This document shows positions 21,613 to 23,122 of a DNA stretch of 23,122 bases, one piece after another. The notes below the pieces were generated by a model. The model did not search any database, was not told the DNA's origin, and was given only the letters and a program-made list of their open reading frames with translations. The translations under genes were made by a program, and so were the position numbers. This DNA comes from Acidobacteriota bacterium (GTDB lineage: Bacteria; Actinomycetota; Acidimicrobiia; Acidimicrobiales; UBA8190): contig JAGWNV010000005.1 in the NCBI GenBank assembly GCA_028872975.1, positions 1 to 23,122 of the forward strand, in the 5' to 3' direction. Numbering within the stretch: position 1 is the stretch's first letter; the number at the start of each line of letters is the position of its first letter.

Positions 21613-22554
21613 GTGGCCGTGCCGGAGCGGTTCGCGGAGATCGCCGCAAGGGTCCGCAACTGGGGCCGGTGGGGTGATGACGACGAGCGGGGGACCCTGA
21701 ACCTTGTCGACGACGCCGCCCGCCGGCGCGCCGCCGCCGCCGTGCGGACGGGCCGGGCCCTGGCGCTCGGCCTGCCCCTGTCGGAGTCAGAGGGGATCCA
21801 GATCGGCCTCGTCCCCGGGCGGGTCAACCCGGCCCGGTCGATGGTCGTCGTGAACGGGCCCCTGTCGGACGACGCCGAGTGGATCTGTTCGAGCGAGGAC
21901 GTGGCCACCATGGCCCTCCAGGCCGCCACCCACTGGGACGCCCTGGCGCACGTGAGCTACGGGGGCCGGCTCTACAACGGGCACCCCGCCGACTCGGTGA
22001 CCGAGGCCGGTGCGGCCCGATGTGGCATCGACCGCGTCGGGGTCCTCGTGACCAGGGGCCTGCTCCTCGACGTGGCCCGGGCCAAGGGCCTCGACATGCT
22101 CGAGCCCGGCTATCCGATCGCCCCCGCCGACCTCGACACCGCCTGCGCCCTGGGACGGCTCGAGGTGCGTCCCGGCGACGCCGTGCTGGTGCGGACCGGC
22201 CAGATGCGGCACCTCGCCGGCGAGCGGACCCGCCAGTCGCTCTTCGCCTACGCCTACCCGGCGCCGGGGCTCACCATGGCCTGCGCCGAGTGGTTCCGGG
22301 CCCGGGACGTGGCCGCCGTGGCGACCGACACGCTGTCGCTCGAGGTCGTCCCCGGCGAGGACGAGGCCATCTACCTCCCCGTCCACCTGCTCCACCTGGT
22401 GGAGATGGGGATGACCCAGGGGCAGAACTTCGTCCTCGACGCCCTGGCCGAGGACTGCGCCGCCGACGGCGTCTACGAGTTCCTCCTCGACGCCACCCCG
22501 CTGGGCTTCACGGCCGGCCTGGGCTCGCCGGTGAACCCCGTCGCCCTCAAGTAG
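21613..22554 (+). CDS. Cyclase-family metal-dependent hydrolase (kynurenine formamidase/isatin hydrolase fold)
   Basis: This 313-aa protein belongs to the cyclase family (PF04199). The signature is ATHWDALAHVSYGGRLYNG, with metal ligands His107, Asp109 and His113, as in the HxxTHxDxxxH motif of isatin hydrolase and kynurenine formamidase. The preceding NWGRWGDDDERGTLNLVDDAARRRAA (16-41) is typical of the longer actinobacterial subgroup. VRTGQMRHLAGE and VATDTLSLEVVPGEDEAIYLPVHLLHLVEMGM form the rest of the active-site shell. These enzymes hydrolyse amide or lactam bonds in aromatic or cyclic compounds. The substrate here is unknown. The GTG start is fixed by a -10 box 6 nt upstream. Confidence 0.88.
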   Translation: MAVPERFAEIAARVRNWGRWGDDDERGTLNLVDDAARRRAAAAVRTGRALALGLPLSESEGIQIGLVPGRVNPARSMVVVNGPLSDDAEWICSSEDVATMALQAATHWDALAHVSYGGRLYNGHPADSVTEAGAARCGIDRVGVLVTRGLLLDVARAKGLDMLEPGYPIAPADLDTACALGRLEVRPGDAVLVRTGQMRHLAGERTRQSLFAYAYPAPGLTMACAEWFRARDVAAVATDTLSLEVVPGEDEAIYLPVHLLHLVEMGMTQGQNFVLDALAEDCAADGVYEFLLDATPLGFTAGLGSPVNPVALK

Positions 22555-22556
22555 GG

Positions 22557-22616
22557 CGGCTCCACACGGCGCTGTTCTACACGGGGCCGCTCCACACGGG
22601 GCCGCTGCGCACCGGC
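22557..22616 (+). repeat. Four imperfect 15-bp tandem repeats (CCGCTCCACACGGGG)
   Basis: The units at 22557-22571, 22572-22586, 22587-22601 and 22602-22616 read CGGCTCCACACGGCG, CTGTTCTACACGGGG, CCGCTCCACACGGGG and CCGCTGCGCACCGGC. They fill the gap between the convergent cyclase-family and TetR genes. The unit length is a multiple of three and all frames stay open, but no gene appears to use them. Confidence 0.75.
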
Positions 22617-22620
22617 GGCG

Positions 22621-23122
22621 TCAGGAAGGACCGCGACGGCGCGCCGTGGCCCGTCGGGCCGAGTCGGTGCGGGCCCGGGCCGCCCCGCCGCCCACCACCG
22701 GGCCGGTGCGGGGCCCGGCACGACGTTCCACCTCGGCCTCGTCGACCGGCACGCTCCTGCCCGTCACCGCCCACAGCAGGATGCGGGCCTGGCTGTCGAC
22801 CATGTCGGTGGTGCGGATGCCCCAGAACTCGAAGCCGTAGCGGTGGGCGGCCACGTGGGCGAGCATGGAGATGACGGTGGCGGCCACCGCCATGGGATCG
22901 GCGCCGGCCGGGCCGGCCGGGGCGGGGCCGGCGTCGATGGCCCGGGCCAGGGCGACGGTCACGGCGTTGAGGGCCCGGACCCGGAGGCGGCGGAACCGGA
23001 GGTCGCCCTCCTCGGTGGCGAGCTCCACCACCCGGAAGACGGCCCGGTTGGCCTCCCAGTAGTCGAGGAACCCCTGGACCACGGCCCGGGCCGTGTCCCA
23101 CCCCGACTCCGCCGACCAGTCC
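22621..23122 (-). CDS. TetR-family regulator, C-terminal ligand-binding part (5' end outside window)
   Basis: The frame is open to the window edge, so the N-terminal helix-turn-helix lies outside; about 166 C-terminal residues are visible. The helical segment VVQGFLDYWEANRAVFRVVELATEEGDLRFRRLRVRALNAVTVALARAID, then MAVAATVISMLAHVAAHRYGFEFWGI, is the pattern of TetR C-terminal dimerisation and ligand domains common near ACAD genes. The last 40 residues are Arg/Ala-rich and probably disordered. A GTG at 23082 is internal, not the start. It is the only regulator seen here and is a candidate for binding the CTGAC-N5-GTCAG operators, a role not shown by the sequence. Confidence 0.7.
   Translation of the reverse strand, partial: DWSAESGWDTARAVVQGFLDYWEANRAVFRVVELATEEGDLRFRRLRVRALNAVTVALARAIDAGPAPAGPAGADPMAVAATVISMLAHVAAHRYGFEFWGIRTTDMVDSQARILLWAVTGRSVPVDEAEVERRAGPRTGPVVGGGAARARTDSARRATARRRGPS

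Noticed and set aside
19686..21929. A 747-codon minus-strand open frame opposite the D-aminoacylase-like gene
   Set aside because: It has low-complexity Gly/Val/Asp/His composition and no motif, and is fully antisense to a recognised gene.
22577..23101. Alternative minus-strand frame across the TetR gene and the 15-bp repeats, ending in GPVWSGPV repeats
   Set aside because: It is Gly/Arg/Pro-rich shadow sequence; the helical TetR-like frame is the coding one and stops at 22621, before the repeats.

Overview
The window is very GC-rich and densely coding, with GTG/TTG starts, several apparently leaderless promoters, an F420/FMN-type LLM oxidoreductase, a Tat lipoprotein flavoenzyme and many acyl-CoA enzymes. 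This points to an actinomycete-type chromosome, probably Actinomycetota of the Acidimicrobiia kind (inference; no rRNA or marker gene is present). I see no tRNA, rRNA, CRISPR array, insertion sequence or phage gene. No gap between genes exceeds about 240 bp.

Layout. (1) 1-9808 is a catabolic block. It holds the C-terminal part of a PYROXD2/phytoene-desaturase-like FAD oxidoreductase (+), converging on a thiolase (-). Divergent from the thiolase is a pair of acyl-CoA dehydrogenase (ACAD) genes, long subunit then short subunit. Next comes a metal-dependent amidohydrolase (Amidohydrolase_2), a second long/short ACAD pair, an LLM-class oxidoreductase and a protein built from two dimeric alpha/beta-barrel halves. 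(2) 9802-11802 holds a DUF2277 gene (-) divergent from a two-gene ABC-2 exporter (+). (3) 11876-15292 holds a Tat-exported, lipid-anchored BBE-type FAD oxidase (-), divergent from a VOC/glyoxalase protein (+), then a secreted DUF11 protein (+). (4) 15341-18227 is a minus-strand operon of thiolase-like lipid-transfer protein (Ltp), DUF35/OB-fold Zn-ribbon protein and cytochrome P450. It is divergent from aldehyde dehydrogenase, a D-aminoacylase-like amidohydrolase and a cyclase-family hydrolase (+, 18287-22554). (5) The 3' portion of a TetR-type regulator gene (-) closes the window.

How it fits together. Thiolase, two heteromeric-looking ACAD pairs, Ltp plus DUF35, P450 and aldehyde dehydrogenase together resemble modules that shorten the side chains or open the rings of steroids, terpenoids or other bulky carboxylic acids as CoA thioesters. 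The substrate cannot be read from the sequence. The strongest unifying signal is regulatory. A near-identical palindrome (CTGAC-N5-GTCAG) sits at the amidohydrolase promoter and between the divergent Ltp and aldehyde dehydrogenase genes, 13.7 kb apart. A related palindrome sits between the divergent thiolase and ACAD genes. The two close copies cover the -35 region and are followed by a TANNNT -10 box only 6-8 nt before the start codon, so these are repressor-controlled, leaderless promoters. I infer a local regulon, possibly governed by a TetR protein such as the one at the right edge. The operator does not match the KstR or KstR2 motifs of mycobacterial steroid catabolism.
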